A stretch of 64,000 nt of DNA from Candidatus Gastranaerophilales bacterium (GTDB taxonomy: Bacteria > Cyanobacteriota > Vampirovibrionia > Gastranaerophilales > Gastranaerophilaceae). Under the pieces are notes generated by a model. It saw nothing but the letters and a program-made list of their open reading frames with translations. It was not told where the DNA came from and ran no database searches. The stretch's first letter is position 1, and each line of letters opens with the position of its first letter. Below, in pieces: positions 1-7,901 of this stretch. The position numbers were made by a program, and so were the translations under genes. Location: assembly GCA_944323695.1 (NCBI GenBank), contig CALUTI010000008.1, positions 1 through 64,000 on the forward strand, written 5' to 3'.

Positions 1-106
1 GCGAGCAGAGGGCGAAACGGCGGCGCGCAGGCGACGGCGTTGCAGTCCCGTTTAACGCGAGCAAACAAGAAAAGAAAGAGTGAACAAAAGATTCGATAAT
101 AGTTTT
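1..106. repeat. GC-rich dispersed repeat, end of a palindromic element
   Basis: The first ~66 bases are far richer in G+C than the surroundings. They begin GCGAGCAGAGGGCGAA and close with CCCGTTTAACGCGAGC, the same borders seen at 15426-15505 and, more diverged, at 52769-52852. Bases about 70-106 (AAAGAAAGAGTGAACAAAAG, then ATTC-GATAATA) repeat the right edge of the palindrome block at 6965-6998. The element starts outside the window. No coding potential is evident. It lies just beyond the 3' end of the minus-strand gene at 163-369, as the 6.7-kb block does for panC. Confidence 0.6.
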
Positions 107-112
107 TATGCA

Positions 113-147
113 AACAAAAAAGACACCATAAGCGGTGTCTTTTTTGT
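113..147. terminator. Bidirectional intrinsic terminator
   Basis: The stem AGACACC/GGTGTCT is preceded by an A-run and followed by a T-run, so it can terminate in both directions. On the minus strand it ends the wHTH gene whose stop codon is at 163. Confidence 0.8.
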
Positions 148-162
148 TGAAAATTTCAAAGA

Positions 163-369
163 CTATTTAAGTCTAACGTTAACAGAAGTACCTTTTTTAG
201 AAATTTCAACTTTATCTTCTCTGGCTAACCAGCCAAGACCTAAGTCTGCAAAGTTTCCTTTAAGATCTAATTCTTTTTTCATTTTTGAGAATGAAGATTC
301 GCCGTTGTTATTTAAGTAGTCATAAATCTGTCCAGCTGAAAATCCGATTTGTTCTTGTAATTGTTGCAT
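163..369 (-). CDS. Small winged helix-turn-helix protein (DUF2582-like)
   Basis: A 68-residue basic protein. Its helix-rich N-terminal half (QEQIGFSAGQIYDYLNN) and following helix (KMKKELDL) lead into a short beta wing (KVEISKKGTSVNVRLK). This is the layout of the stand-alone winged-helix family PF10771/DUF2582, whose role is unknown and presumed DNA-binding. The start is set by GGAGGT six bases before the ATG. It is monocistronic, with a promoter at 417-445 and a terminator at 113-147, and is divergent from the helicase gene. Family placement is from recalled sequence pattern, not a search. Confidence 0.7.
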   Translation of the reverse strand: MQQLQEQIGFSAGQIYDYLNNNGESSFSKMKKELDLKGNFADLGLGWLAREDKVEISKKGTSVNVRLK

Positions 370-416
370 TTTTTACCTCCAATTGTTACTGTAACATGTC
401 TCTTATCTATACGATA

Positions 417-445
417 ATAATAGAATAATTTTTTCAAAAATGCAA
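417..445 (-). promoter_or_regulatory. Sigma-70-type promoter of the wHTH gene
   Basis: On the minus strand, TTGCAT (440-445) is separated by 17 bases from TATTAT (417-422). The predicted start leaves a leader of about 40 bases with GGAGGT before the ATG at 369. Confidence 0.6.
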
Positions 446-510
446 TAGTGTATCAGCATTAGTTTTTTAGAATAATTTTATGATAAAATACATTATAGGG
501 GGTATTGATT

Positions 511-3500
511 TTGATTATTGAAGGGACAATAAGTTCTGAAAAGACAAATATATTAATCTCAAAATATGCAGAGCTTTTGAATTCAGGCATTCCTGCATCA
601 GAGATTTTAGTGTTGGTTCAAAATTCAACCCTGAAAAACAATTTTGTAGACAAAACACTTGAAAAATTAACTGTTGATTCAATAGAAAAACTTCAGGTGT
701 ATTCGTTTTTCGGATTGGTATATAACACGGTTTCCGACAACTGGGCTTTTTTGGAAAACCGGAACACTTTTGACAATCCGGTTATTCTCCCGAACCTTGC
801 GGGGCTTGAAATTTCACAATTTATATTAAAAGATATTTTAAAAGAAATTCCGTTTAAGGGGTATAATTCAAAAAAATCACTGCTTCACCAGCTTTTCAGA
901 AGATATTCTTTGATTGTGCAAAATAATCTTTCAGAAAGCGAAATTGAAGAACGCTCAAAAATTTTAGGCGAAACTTTTGCAGATGATGCAAGAATTGCTT
1001 TAAAAAAACTTTTGGCGAAAACTCTTGCGTTAAGAGATTTTGACTACCTTCGCCAGACGCTCGTTTTCAATTTTATCTGTAAAAACACTGATTATTTCGG
1101 AAAAATTAAATATTTAATACTTGATGACGGTGATGAAATCACACCGGTTTGCTTTGATTTTATAAGCTATCTGGCGCCGCAGCTAAAGGATGTTTTTATT
1201 GCATTTGATAAACAGGGGGCAAGCCGCAGCGGATATTTAAGTGCGGATAAAAATGCCGTCTGGGGATTTGAAGAATTATTCAAACAAAAAGCTGTGCCGG
1301 TTGAAACTTTAACGCCGCTTAAAATTGATGCGCAAACTTTATTTGATAACGTAATCAATGATGACAATCAAAAATTAAAACATTTCGTTGTACAGTCACC
1401 TTCCAAAAGAGCCAAAATGATTGATCTGGTTCTTGAAAAAATCGAAGAACTACAGAAAAAAAACGTAAAACCCTGCGAAATTTCAATTATTACCCCAATT
1501 ATAGATGATATGCTGAAATTTTCGCTTAAAGAAAATGTCAAAGCTGATTTGATGTTTTTGTCGGGAAGTGAAAAACTGGTTCAAAACAGGCTTGTGCAGG
1601 CGGCTTTAACAATTTTAAAAATGAATACTCCGCTTAAAGAAACCTTGACGGAATTTGATATAAGGGTTTTGCTGTCTGAGTTTTTAGGGATTCAGATAAA
1701 ATACTGCCGTGAGATTTTGAAAACTTTTGAGGAGACAAAATCTTTGCCGGAATATGACTTTGGCGACGAAATTTTTAATGAAAAATATACCGGTCTTATG
1801 AAGCTTATTGATAAATTGTCTGTCTCGGATTTGAAACTTTCGGAACAGGTTTGCGAAATTTATCAGGAAGTTATGCATTTTACCTCAATTAATCCTGATG
1901 AGATTAACAAATTTAACTTTTTTGTGAAGCAATTGAGGGATTTTGAAAATATCTTCGGCGATGAATTTGAAAAACGCAAGACCGACATTATTATTCAGAT
2001 AGAGAATTCAATAATTGCGGAAAACCCGTATTCCACACTTGAAATCCGGCCGTCAAATCTTGTTGTTGCAACTCCGCAAAAGATTATTGATAATCAAATA
2101 AGGACAAAATATCAATTCTGGCTTGACATTTCAAGTGACGAATGGGTTAAAAGCGACACAGGACCTTTATACAACGCATGGGTATTCCAAAAAGGCTGGG
2201 ACAAAGATTCCTACACAATTGAAGATAATATAAATTTAAGCAAAGACAAAACCGCAAGAATTTTGAGGAAATTGACACTTTGCGCGGATGAAGGGATTTT
2301 TGCATATTCAAGCCTTTTTGACGGAAACGGGGTTGAAAACTTTGGCGGAATAGAAAGTTATCTGAACTTTGAAACGGGAAATGTCCCTTTGCAAAATGTC
2401 AAACCAATTATTCCGCGTCCCGACCAGGCGCCGGTTTTGGAATACAAATCGGGCAAAATGGCGATTTCCGCAGTACCCGGCGCCGGTAAAACCACAATAT
2501 TGTTGGCGTTAATTTTAAAACTTCTTGATAACGGCATAAATCCGGAACACATTTTCGTCTTGACTTATATGGAATCAGCCGCAAGAAACTTCCGCGAAAG
2601 AATTAAAAATATCCGGCAAAACTCCAGCCAGCTGCCTAATATAAGCACAATTCACGGACTTGCACTAAGAATTTTGAAAGAAAACGGGAATTTTGAACGC
2701 TTAGGCTTGAGTTCTGATTTTGAAATTTGCGACGACACCCAGCGCTCAAGAATTATTCGTACAATCTCTGACAAATTAAAACTAAAAAAAACTGAAACTG
2801 ATGATTTTGACCGTGCAGTATCGGTTTTCAAACTTGGAGAAGGCATTTTATCAGGTGGTCAGACAGATGCCAAAATCAGAAAATTTACGGAATTTTTCAA
2901 TAATTATCAAGAAGCTTTGAGGTCTCAAAATCTGATTGATTACGACGATATGCTGATTTCGTCCGTAAAACTTTTGAGAGACAATCCGGATATTTTGAAC
3001 CATTATCAGGAGGTTTGTGAATATATTATAGAAGATGAAGCGCAGGATTCATCAGCAATTCAGCAGGAATTGATAGGACTTTTAAGCGGTAAGCATAAGA
3101 ATTTAATCAGATGCGGAGATATTAATCAGGCAATTACAACAACTTTTTCCAACGCAGATGTTGAAGGTTTCAGAAAATTTATCGCAGAAAGTCAGGACGT
3201 CAGCATGAATTGTTCCCAAAGATGCACAAAAGATGTCTGGACACTTGCAAATAATCTGGTTAATTTTGCAGAAACAAAACCGGAAACTCAAGGCGCTTTT
3301 TACAAAATTTTTATGCAGCCCGTTGAGGGGAAAAATCCCGTTCAGGAAAATGCCGTTAAGGGAGAAATATTTTCCGCACCGCTTGAGGAACGGAATTACG
3401 TTTTGAAAATTATCAAAAATACTTTTAAACAAAACCCAAAAGCTACAGTCGGAATTCTTTTGAGAAATAATTTTCAGGTTGCGCAGTGGCTTAATTTCAT

Positions 3501-4362
3501 CAATGACAGCGGGCTAAAAAGTATTACAAGAAGCGAAAGTCTTGAGCAAAAATCCATTTTTAAAACCATTTTTGCGATTTTGAAAATGATACTTAACCCC
3601 TTTGATAACGGAATTATTGCTGATAATTACGAAATCCTGGCAGAAATGGGATTTTATAAACCGCGACTCGGAACCGATATAAGAAACTTTGAAAAGCCTT
3701 TTGTCGAAACTGATTGCGACAGCATAGAAAATCCTGCACTTGTTCAATTCCACTGGGATTTGAATTACTGGATTTCAATGCCGCATCTTCAGCCTGAGGA
3801 ATTAGCTATAAAAATAGGGCTTGCACATTTTAACAGTGAAATAGAAAAGTCCAATGTTTACCTGATTGCAACACTTATAAAAAGGTTAAGCACGGTAAAT
3901 AAAAACCTTGTGTACATAACCGAAAGGCTTGGCGAACTTGCTAAAAAGCCATCTCTCAGCGGGTTTAAGTTTTTCTCCGAAGAAGACGAAAGCAACCGCG
4001 AATTTTTGGAAGGGAAAGTCCAGATTATGACGCTGCACAAGTCTAAAGGTGATGAATTTGATCTGGTATTTTTACCCGAGATGGCAGAGAAAAATCTTAC
4101 GCTTGATTTTAATGAAATAAAACTGAAATCATCTGATTTTATGGAAAATATCAGACGGCTTAACCCGAAATACAAACCCAAAACCGAAGCCGATTTAAAA
4201 AAAGAACTTCTGGCAGAGAATTTAAGACTTTTGTATGTAGCAATTACCCGTGCCAAACGGAATTTATATATTACGGCAAGCCGCAAGGCAACAGCTTTCG
4301 GCAAAACAATTGACCAGCAGCCGAGCTTGATATTCTATGAATTAGAGGTGTGTGATGAATAA
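511..4362 (+). CDS. AddAB-type tandem UvrD-family helicase, one polypeptide
   Basis: Protein of ~1283 residues that appears to contain two SF1 helicase cores. The C-terminal one is intact: GAGKTT at ~657-662, DEAQD at ~842-846, a late TLHKSKGDEFD motif and ITRAKR at ~1245-1250. The N-terminal half shows eroded counterparts: GTISSEKT at residues 5-12 (Walker A with E for the second G) and LILDDGDE at ~202-209. In AddAB/RecBC the inactive helicase (AddB/RecC) and active helicase (AddA/RecB) are separate proteins, so this resembles a natural fusion of the two. The nuclease is encoded by the overlapping next gene. Expected role: double-strand break processing. TTG at 511 is preferred over TTG at 505 because AGGGGG at 497-502 is well spaced only for 511. 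Confidence 0.75.
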   Translation: MIIEGTISSEKTNILISKYAELLNSGIPASEILVLVQNSTLKNNFVDKTLEKLTVDSIEKLQVYSFFGLVYNTVSDNWAFLENRNTFDNPVILPNLAGLEISQFILKDILKEIPFKGYNSKKSLLHQLFRRYSLIVQNNLSESEIEERSKILGETFADDARIALKKLLAKTLALRDFDYLRQTLVFNFICKNTDYFGKIKYLILDDGDEITPVCFDFISYLAPQLKDVFIAFDKQGASRSGYLSADKNAVWGFEELFKQKAVPVETLTPLKIDAQTLFDNVINDDNQKLKHFVVQSPSKRAKMIDLVLEKIEELQKKNVKPCEISIITPIIDDMLKFSLKENVKADLMFLSGSEKLVQNRLVQAALTILKMNTPLKETLTEFDIRVLLSEFLGIQIKYCREILKTFEETKSLPEYDFGDEIFNEKYTGLMKLIDKLSVSDLKLSEQVCEIYQEVMHFTSINPDEINKFNFFVKQLRDFENIFGDEFEKRKTDIIIQIENSIIAENPYSTLEIRPSNLVVATPQKIIDNQIRTKYQFWLDISSDEWVKSDTGPLYNAWVFQKGWDKDSYTIEDNINLSKDKTARILRKLTLCADEGIFAYSSLFDGNGVENFGGIESYLNFETGNVPLQNVKPIIPRPDQAPVLEYKSGKMAISAVPGAGKTTILLALILKLLDNGINPEHIFVLTYMESAARNFRERIKNIRQNSSQLPNISTIHGLALRILKENGNFERLGLSSDFEICDDTQRSRIIRTISDKLKLKKTETDDFDRAVSVFKLGEGILSGGQTDAKIRKFTEFFNNYQEALRSQNLIDYDDMLISSVKLLRDNPDILNHYQEVCEYIIEDEAQDSSAIQQELIGLLSGKHKNLIRCGDINQAITTTFSNADVEGFRKFIAESQDVSMNCSQRCTKDVWTLANNLVNFAETKPETQGAFYKIFMQPVEGKNPVQENAVKGEIFSAPLEERNYVLKIIKNTFKQNPKATVGILLRNNFQVAQWLNFINDSGLKSITRSESLEQKSIFKTIFAILKMILNPFDNGIIADNYEILAEMGFYKPRLGTDIRNFEKPFVETDCDSIENPALVQFHWDLNYWISMPHLQPEELAIKIGLAHFNSEIEKSNVYLIATLIKRLSTVNKNLVYITERLGELAKKPSLSGFKFFSEEDESNREFLEGKVQIMTLHKSKGDEFDLVFLPEMAEKNLTLDFNEIKLKSSDFMENIRRLNPKYKPKTEADLKKELLAENLRLLYVAITRAKRNLYITASRKATAFGKTIDQQPSLIFYELEVCDE

Positions 4363-4975
4363 TTTTTCTCCAAATATGTTGAAAACATTCAAAGAATGTC
4401 CGAAAAAATATTACTATAAATATATAGAAAAAATTTCAGTACCGCAAAAATCAACACCGTTTGAAAAAGGTAAAAAAGTCCACGCGCTTGCAAATTATTA
4501 TCTTAAAGGCGAGGATATTTCAAAACTTGAAAAAGTTCTGACACCCGATGAAGCACACGCATGGAATCTTTTAAAATCAAATGAATATTTTCAAAAAACT
4601 TACGTAAATTCCGAATATAATCTTTCCTGCAAAATCGGAGATTTTTGGGTAGGCGGACGAATTGATGCCCTTGTAAAAGATGGCGACGACTACTATATTC
4701 TGGATTATAAAACCGGTGCCGTCCCGCAGGATCCCGAACATGATTATCAAACAATTGTCTATCTTCTTGCTGTATCTAAATTCTTAAAAACCTGCAACAG
4801 CTTGACATTTGTCTATATTGATTTAAAAAATAACATGAATCACAAAATTAAATTTAATAAAAAAGATGAGTATGAAACAGAGTTATTGAAAATCTGCACA
4901 CAAATAACCGATATGCAAAACTTTCCGTCAAATACAAACAGATGCAAATATTGTGAGTACAACAAATTTTGCTAA
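4355..4975 (+). CDS. PD-(D/E)XK nuclease with predicted Fe-S cluster (RecB/Cas4-like)
   Basis: 206-residue nuclease. The core shows H43, D104 in GGRIDAL, and D117-x-K119 in ILDYKTG, the PD-(D/E)XK signature of the RecB/AddB/Cas4 group. One cysteine near the N-terminus (C15) and three at the end (C197, C200, C206, in CKYCEYNKFC) match the arrangement that holds a 4Fe-4S cluster in AddB and Cas4. It overlaps the helicase gene by 8 bases, so the two are surely co-translated and probably form one complex. ATG 4355, after GAGGTG, is preferred to the in-frame GTG at 4352. No cas genes or CRISPR repeats are nearby, so a Cas4 role is unlikely. Confidence 0.8.
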   Translation: MNNFSPNMLKTFKECPKKYYYKYIEKISVPQKSTPFEKGKKVHALANYYLKGEDISKLEKVLTPDEAHAWNLLKSNEYFQKTYVNSEYNLSCKIGDFWVGGRIDALVKDGDDYYILDYKTGAVPQDPEHDYQTIVYLLAVSKFLKTCNSLTFVYIDLKNNMNHKIKFNKKDEYETELLKICTQITDMQNFPSNTNRCKYCEYNKFC

Positions 4976-4978
4976 CTA

Positions 4979-5362
4979 TTAATTTTGAGAGGTTGTGCAG
5001 ACTTCCGGAATTTTCTTAAATCTATTCCAGGTTTGTTTTGCAATTCCTTCGCCTGTAGGATCACTTTTCATTGCAGAAACAAGTTCGTTCACCTGTTCTC
5101 TTGCAAGATTGCAATTATAGGTTGTCGTATTATCCGCAGTTTGCACAGTCTCGGTATAACGGCATATTCCATCTTTCCAGCCATGCAATCCCATTTGGAC
5201 GGTTGTGTTATTGCCGTTTGCATCCATATATGTAAAGCTACCCTTTGACGGTAAGCAGTGCAAAAACTTATTAATAAATATATTTGAATAAATAACCTCT
5301 GCCGAATATACGGTAATCGCAGAAATAATCATTAATCCCATTATTAAAAGTATTTTTTTCAT
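4979..5362 (-). CDS. Small exported protein of unknown function
   Basis: 127 residues. It has a typical Sec signal peptide (MKKILLIMGLMIISAITVYS) and then a region with four cysteines (C36, C68, C84 and C122 approximately), compatible with disulfides in the periplasm or outside. No family is recognised. It has its own start after a short leader and is convergent with the nuclease gene, with 3 bases between the stops. Upstream of it lies the rplL terminator, so it is probably transcribed alone. Confidence 0.65.
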   Translation of the reverse strand: MKKILLIMGLMIISAITVYSAEVIYSNIFINKFLHCLPSKGSFTYMDANGNNTTVQMGLHGWKDGICRYTETVQTADNTTTYNCNLAREQVNELVSAMKSDPTGEGIAKQTWNRFKKIPEVCTTSQN

Positions 5363-5409
5363 ATAGCCTCCGTAAGTTTATAATATCAAACTTTTACAAT
5401 TTAAGCAAC

Positions 5410-5439
5410 AAAAAAGAGGTTCAAATGAACCTCTTTTTT
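5410..5439. terminator. Intrinsic terminator after rplL
   Basis: AAAAAAGAGGTTCA / TGAACCTCTTTTTT is a near-perfect hairpin with A and T runs on both sides, 20 bases past the rplL stop on the minus strand. It is symmetric and works in either direction. Confidence 0.85.
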
Positions 5440-5458
5440 AAAAAATATTTCAAAAGAA

Positions 5459-5836
5459 CTACTTGATTTCAACAGTAGCGCCTGCAGCTTCAAGTTGTTT
5501 TTTGATAGCTTCAGCATCTTCTTTTTTAACATTTTCTTTAACCGGTTTCGGAGCAGCGTCAACCAAATCTTTAGCTTCTTTCAAGCCAAGACCTGTGATA
5601 GCACGTACTTCTTTCAACACAGCGATTTTGTTAGCGCCTGCTGATGCTAATACAACAGTAACTTCAGATGCTTCTTCAGCACCTGCTTCTGCGCCTGCTG
5701 CTGCAACAGGTGCTGCTGCAACTGCTACCGGAGCGGCTGCTGATACGCCGAATTTTTCTTCCATAGCTTTTACTAATTCAGCTGCTTCTAATAATGTTAA
5801 TTTTTCAATTGATTCTAAAATTGCTTCTACGCTCAT
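5459..5836 (-). CDS. rplL: 50S ribosomal protein L7/L12 (bL12)
   Basis: 125 residues, normal length. The order is the N-terminal dimerisation helices, an Ala/Gly/Glu-rich hinge (~35-57), and the C-terminal factor-binding domain beginning [20 protein letters not shown] with [11 protein letters not shown]. It forms the stalk on L10 that recruits elongation factors. It is the second gene of the rplJ-rplL unit, 61 bases after rplJ with AAAGGAG before the ATG, and ends at a strong terminator. rplK and rplA are not adjacent here. Confidence 0.98.
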   Translation of the reverse strand: MSVEAILESIEKLTLLEAAELVKAMEEKFGVSAAAPVAVAAAPVAAAGAEAGAEEASEVTVVLASAGANKIAVLKEVRAITGLGLKEAKDLVDAAPKPVKENVKKEDAEAIKKQLEAAGATVEIK

Positions 5837-5897
5837 TTTTTTCTCCTTTATACTTTGTTTTTTAATTACTACTAAATTTTAGCTGATAAACACAGCC

Positions 5898-6419
5898 TTA
5901 TGCTGCCTTTTGATCTCTGACAGCTGCCATAGCTCTTGTAAGCTGAGCCATAACTGCGTTGATTGAACCAACAATACCTGTAGCAGGTGAGTTGACACAA
6001 CCAAGCATTTTTGCGTAAAGTTCTTCTTTTGAAGGAAGATTTGCCAATGCTTTTGTTTCGTCTTCTGTTAAAAGTTTTCCATCTAAAGCTGCGCCTATAA
6101 TAACACCTTTTTTAGTGTCTTTTATAAATTTAGATACAGCTTTTGCAGGGCTTACAGGATCGTTGTAACCGAAAGCCAATGCGATTGGGCCGGTTAATTT
6201 TTCTGTAAGTATTTCGTATGGAGTATCTTTAACAGCAATTTTTGCTAAAGTATTTTTTACAACTGTATAATCGCCGCCGTCTTTTTGCAAAGCACGTCTC
6301 AAGTTTGTGATTTCTTCTACAGTGTAACCTTTATACTCAGTAACAATAGCTACTTGGGCTTTTTCAATTTTTGATTTTAACGCATCAATTTTTTCTGATT
6401 TAAATGCTTTTGTTGCCAT
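5898..6419 (-). CDS. rplJ: 50S ribosomal protein L10 (uL10)
   Basis: 173 residues starting MATKAFKSEKI, preceded by AAAGGAGCG. The frame is open 54 bases further upstream, but that stretch overlaps the leader terminator and has no ribosome binding site. Typical L10 segments are VTEYKGYTVEEITNLRR and KNTLAKIAV; the last part is the L7/L12-binding helix. The protein anchors the L7/L12 dimers on the ribosome. It is first in the operon and probably autoregulated through the leader at 6537-6588. Confidence 0.98.
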   Translation of the reverse strand: MATKAFKSEKIDALKSKIEKAQVAIVTEYKGYTVEEITNLRRALQKDGGDYTVVKNTLAKIAVKDTPYEILTEKLTGPIALAFGYNDPVSPAKAVSKFIKDTKKGVIIGAALDGKLLTEDETKALANLPSKEELYAKMLGCVNSPATGIVGSINAVMAQLTRAMAAVRDQKAA

Positions 6420-6455
6420 TTTTCGCTCCTTTACTTTTATCGACCGGCTATATAT

Positions 6456-6495
6456 ACAAAAAAGATTTTGCACATATAGTTAACCGCAAAATCTT
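6456..6495 (-). terminator. Leader terminator (attenuator) before rplJ
   Basis: Read on the minus strand, AAGATTTTGC (6495-6486) pairs with GCAAAATCTT (6471-6462) and is followed by a U-run. It lies between the promoter and the rplJ start, so it can only act as an attenuator. Placed downstream of an L10-leader-like segment, it fits transcriptional feedback control. Confidence 0.7.
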
Positions 6496-6536
6496 ACACA
6501 AGCTTATTATATATTTATATATTTCGACTTTATGTA

Positions 6537-6588
6537 ACCTCGGCTGGCGAATTTTAAAGACTTTTGTCTACCAACGGTCTGCGGTTGT
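6537..6588 (-). ncRNA. L10-leader-like regulatory RNA
   Basis: On the minus strand the segment runs ACCGCAGACCGTTGGTAGAC, then ...CGCCAGCCGAGGTT. It resembles the conserved L10 binding site of rplJ leaders (Rfam ribosomal_L10 family), with paired GTTGGT/GCCAGC arms and a CCGAGGT tail. Promoter upstream and terminator hairpin downstream support the role. The match is by eye. Confidence 0.6.
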
Positions 6589-6594
6589 ATTGTT

Positions 6595-6623
6595 AATTTA
6601 CATTAAAAACATTTTCCTGTCAA
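6595..6623 (-). promoter_or_regulatory. Promoter of rplJ-rplL
   Basis: On the minus strand, TTGACA (6618-6623) and TAAATT (6595-6600) are 17 bases apart. The transcript would begin just before the L10-leader-like segment. Confidence 0.65.
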
Positions 6624-6678
6624 CATTATTGTTAAGAAATAGTAAATGCTTTTTACATAATAAATATTATACGCCCAT

Positions 6679-6998
6679 CAAGCATTTTCTTTCTCTTTGT
6701 TGCGAAGCAAAGAGAAAGAAAACGCTTGCAAAAGAAAGAGAAACACGCGACCGAAATGAACGAGTGAGCAGGGGACACCCCTGCTACCCCGTTAAAGCCG
6801 GCTGTGCCGGCTCCGCGCCGTGATTATAGGCGCGGGGAAAGATTGCAAGCGTCAGCTTGCAACGGCACGGATGTGCGCCCGTCAGGGCTTGAGCAATCCG
6901 TAGGATTGCAAATATAACAGCGTGTTTTTCTTTCTCGGTTCACTCTTTCTTTTTACATCGCAATAAAAAGAAAGAGTGAACAAAAGATTCCGATAATA
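6679..6998. repeat. Nested-palindrome element, MITE-like, non-coding
   Basis: About 320 bases, much richer in G+C than its surroundings, made almost entirely of hairpins: 6679-6728 (21-bp stem with one mismatch, 8-base loop), GCAGGGG/CCCCTGC, GCCGGC/GCCGGC, CCGCGCC/GGCGCGG, TTGCAAGC/GCTTGCAA, GCAATCC/GGATTGC, and 6938-6981 (perfect 17-bp stem, 10-base loop). Segments near 6731-6748 and 6920-6936 are inverted copies of each other (AGAGAAACACGC versus GCGTGTTTTTCTTTCT). The right edge recurs at 70-106. No transposase gene is present. It fills the gap between the panC 3' end and the rplJ promoter. Confidence 0.65.
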
Positions 6999-7007
6999 TT
7001 TATTATG

Positions 7008-7859
7008 TTATAGCATAATATTATCGATCAGCCTTACATCACCGATTTTTACGGCAATAAACACCCGTGTGTTAGCATCCGCAACAGTCTTTTCATCTAA
7101 TGTATCCGCGTCCAAAAATTCAAGATACTCTAAATTATGATGCTCATTTAAAAATGAAAAAGCTGTATCTTTTAGTGACTCAATATCTGTTATACCTTTA
7201 TCGTAACAGGCTTTTATATTAAATAAAATTTTACTTAGGGCGAGTGCATCTTCTTTTGCGCCATCAGTTAAGTATTTATTTCTTGAGCTTAGAGCCAAAC
7301 CTGACGGTTCTCTAACAATTGGACAAGGAATAATTTCAACAGGAATATTCAGATCTCTTACCATTTTTCTGATTATAATAAGCTGCTGTGCATCTTTTTG
7401 TCCGAAAAATGCAAAATCCGGCCGGACTATATTAAACAATTTGTTTACAACCGTACAAACCCCGTCAAAATGTCCTACTCTTGACTTTCCGCATAATTTA
7501 TTAACGTAAAAATACGGCGGGATTACATAAGTTAAAAAATCATTTGAGTGAATATGCCCTTCGCCGTACATTTCATTAGGACTGGGTGCAAAAACAATAT
7601 CTGCCCCCACCTGTTCACAAAGTTTGTTATCCGCATCAAGAGTTCTCGGATATTTGTCCAAGTCTTCTCCGGGGCAAAATTGTATCGGGTTTACAAAAAC
7701 TGATACGACAGTTCTGTCACATTGTTCAACTGATTTTTCAATTAAGCTTTTGTGCCCCGCATGGAGTGCGCCCATTGTCGGCACTAAACCTATTGTTAAA
7801 CCTTCCTTTTTCCAATTCTTAATCTGCTCTCTTACTTCAGCTATAGTATGTAATATCAT
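7008..7859 (-). CDS. panC: Pantoate--beta-alanine ligase
   Basis: 283 residues, normal length. ATP-dependent condensation of pantoate and beta-alanine, the last step of pantothenate synthesis, in the cytoplasm. Recognised by TMGALHAGHKSLI (HIGH-like nucleotide-binding motif), VSVFVNPIQF, GKSRVGHFDGVCTVV, FGQKDAQQ and GLALSSRNKYL. It is last in the minus-strand run pxpA-yvcK-panB-panC, 42 bases after panB. The ATG at 7859 follows a GAGGGA sequence. panD is not in the window. Confidence 0.97.
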   Translation of the reverse strand: MILHTIAEVREQIKNWKKEGLTIGLVPTMGALHAGHKSLIEKSVEQCDRTVVSVFVNPIQFCPGEDLDKYPRTLDADNKLCEQVGADIVFAPSPNEMYGEGHIHSNDFLTYVIPPYFYVNKLCGKSRVGHFDGVCTVVNKLFNIVRPDFAFFGQKDAQQLIIIRKMVRDLNIPVEIIPCPIVREPSGLALSSRNKYLTDGAKEDALALSKILFNIKACYDKGITDIESLKDTAFSFLNEHHNLEYLEFLDADTLDEKTVADANTRVFIAVKIGDVRLIDNIML

Positions 7860-7901
7860 AATAAAATCCCTCTCTGAAAAACCTTAATAAATATTTTTTT
7901 G

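Noticed and set aside
3858-4304. Minus-strand ORF of 148 codons inside the helicase gene
   Set aside because: Shadow of a gene with clear helicase motifs; Ser/Phe-rich low-quality translation.
4355-4975. Cas4
   Set aside because: The nuclease fits Cas4 in sequence motifs, but overlaps an AddA-like helicase gene and no CRISPR array or cas gene is in the window.
6404-6823. Plus-strand ORF of 139 codons across the rplJ leader and palindrome block
   Set aside because: It lies over the leader, attenuator and hairpins of rplJ on the other strand; composition is not protein-like and there is no ribosome binding site.
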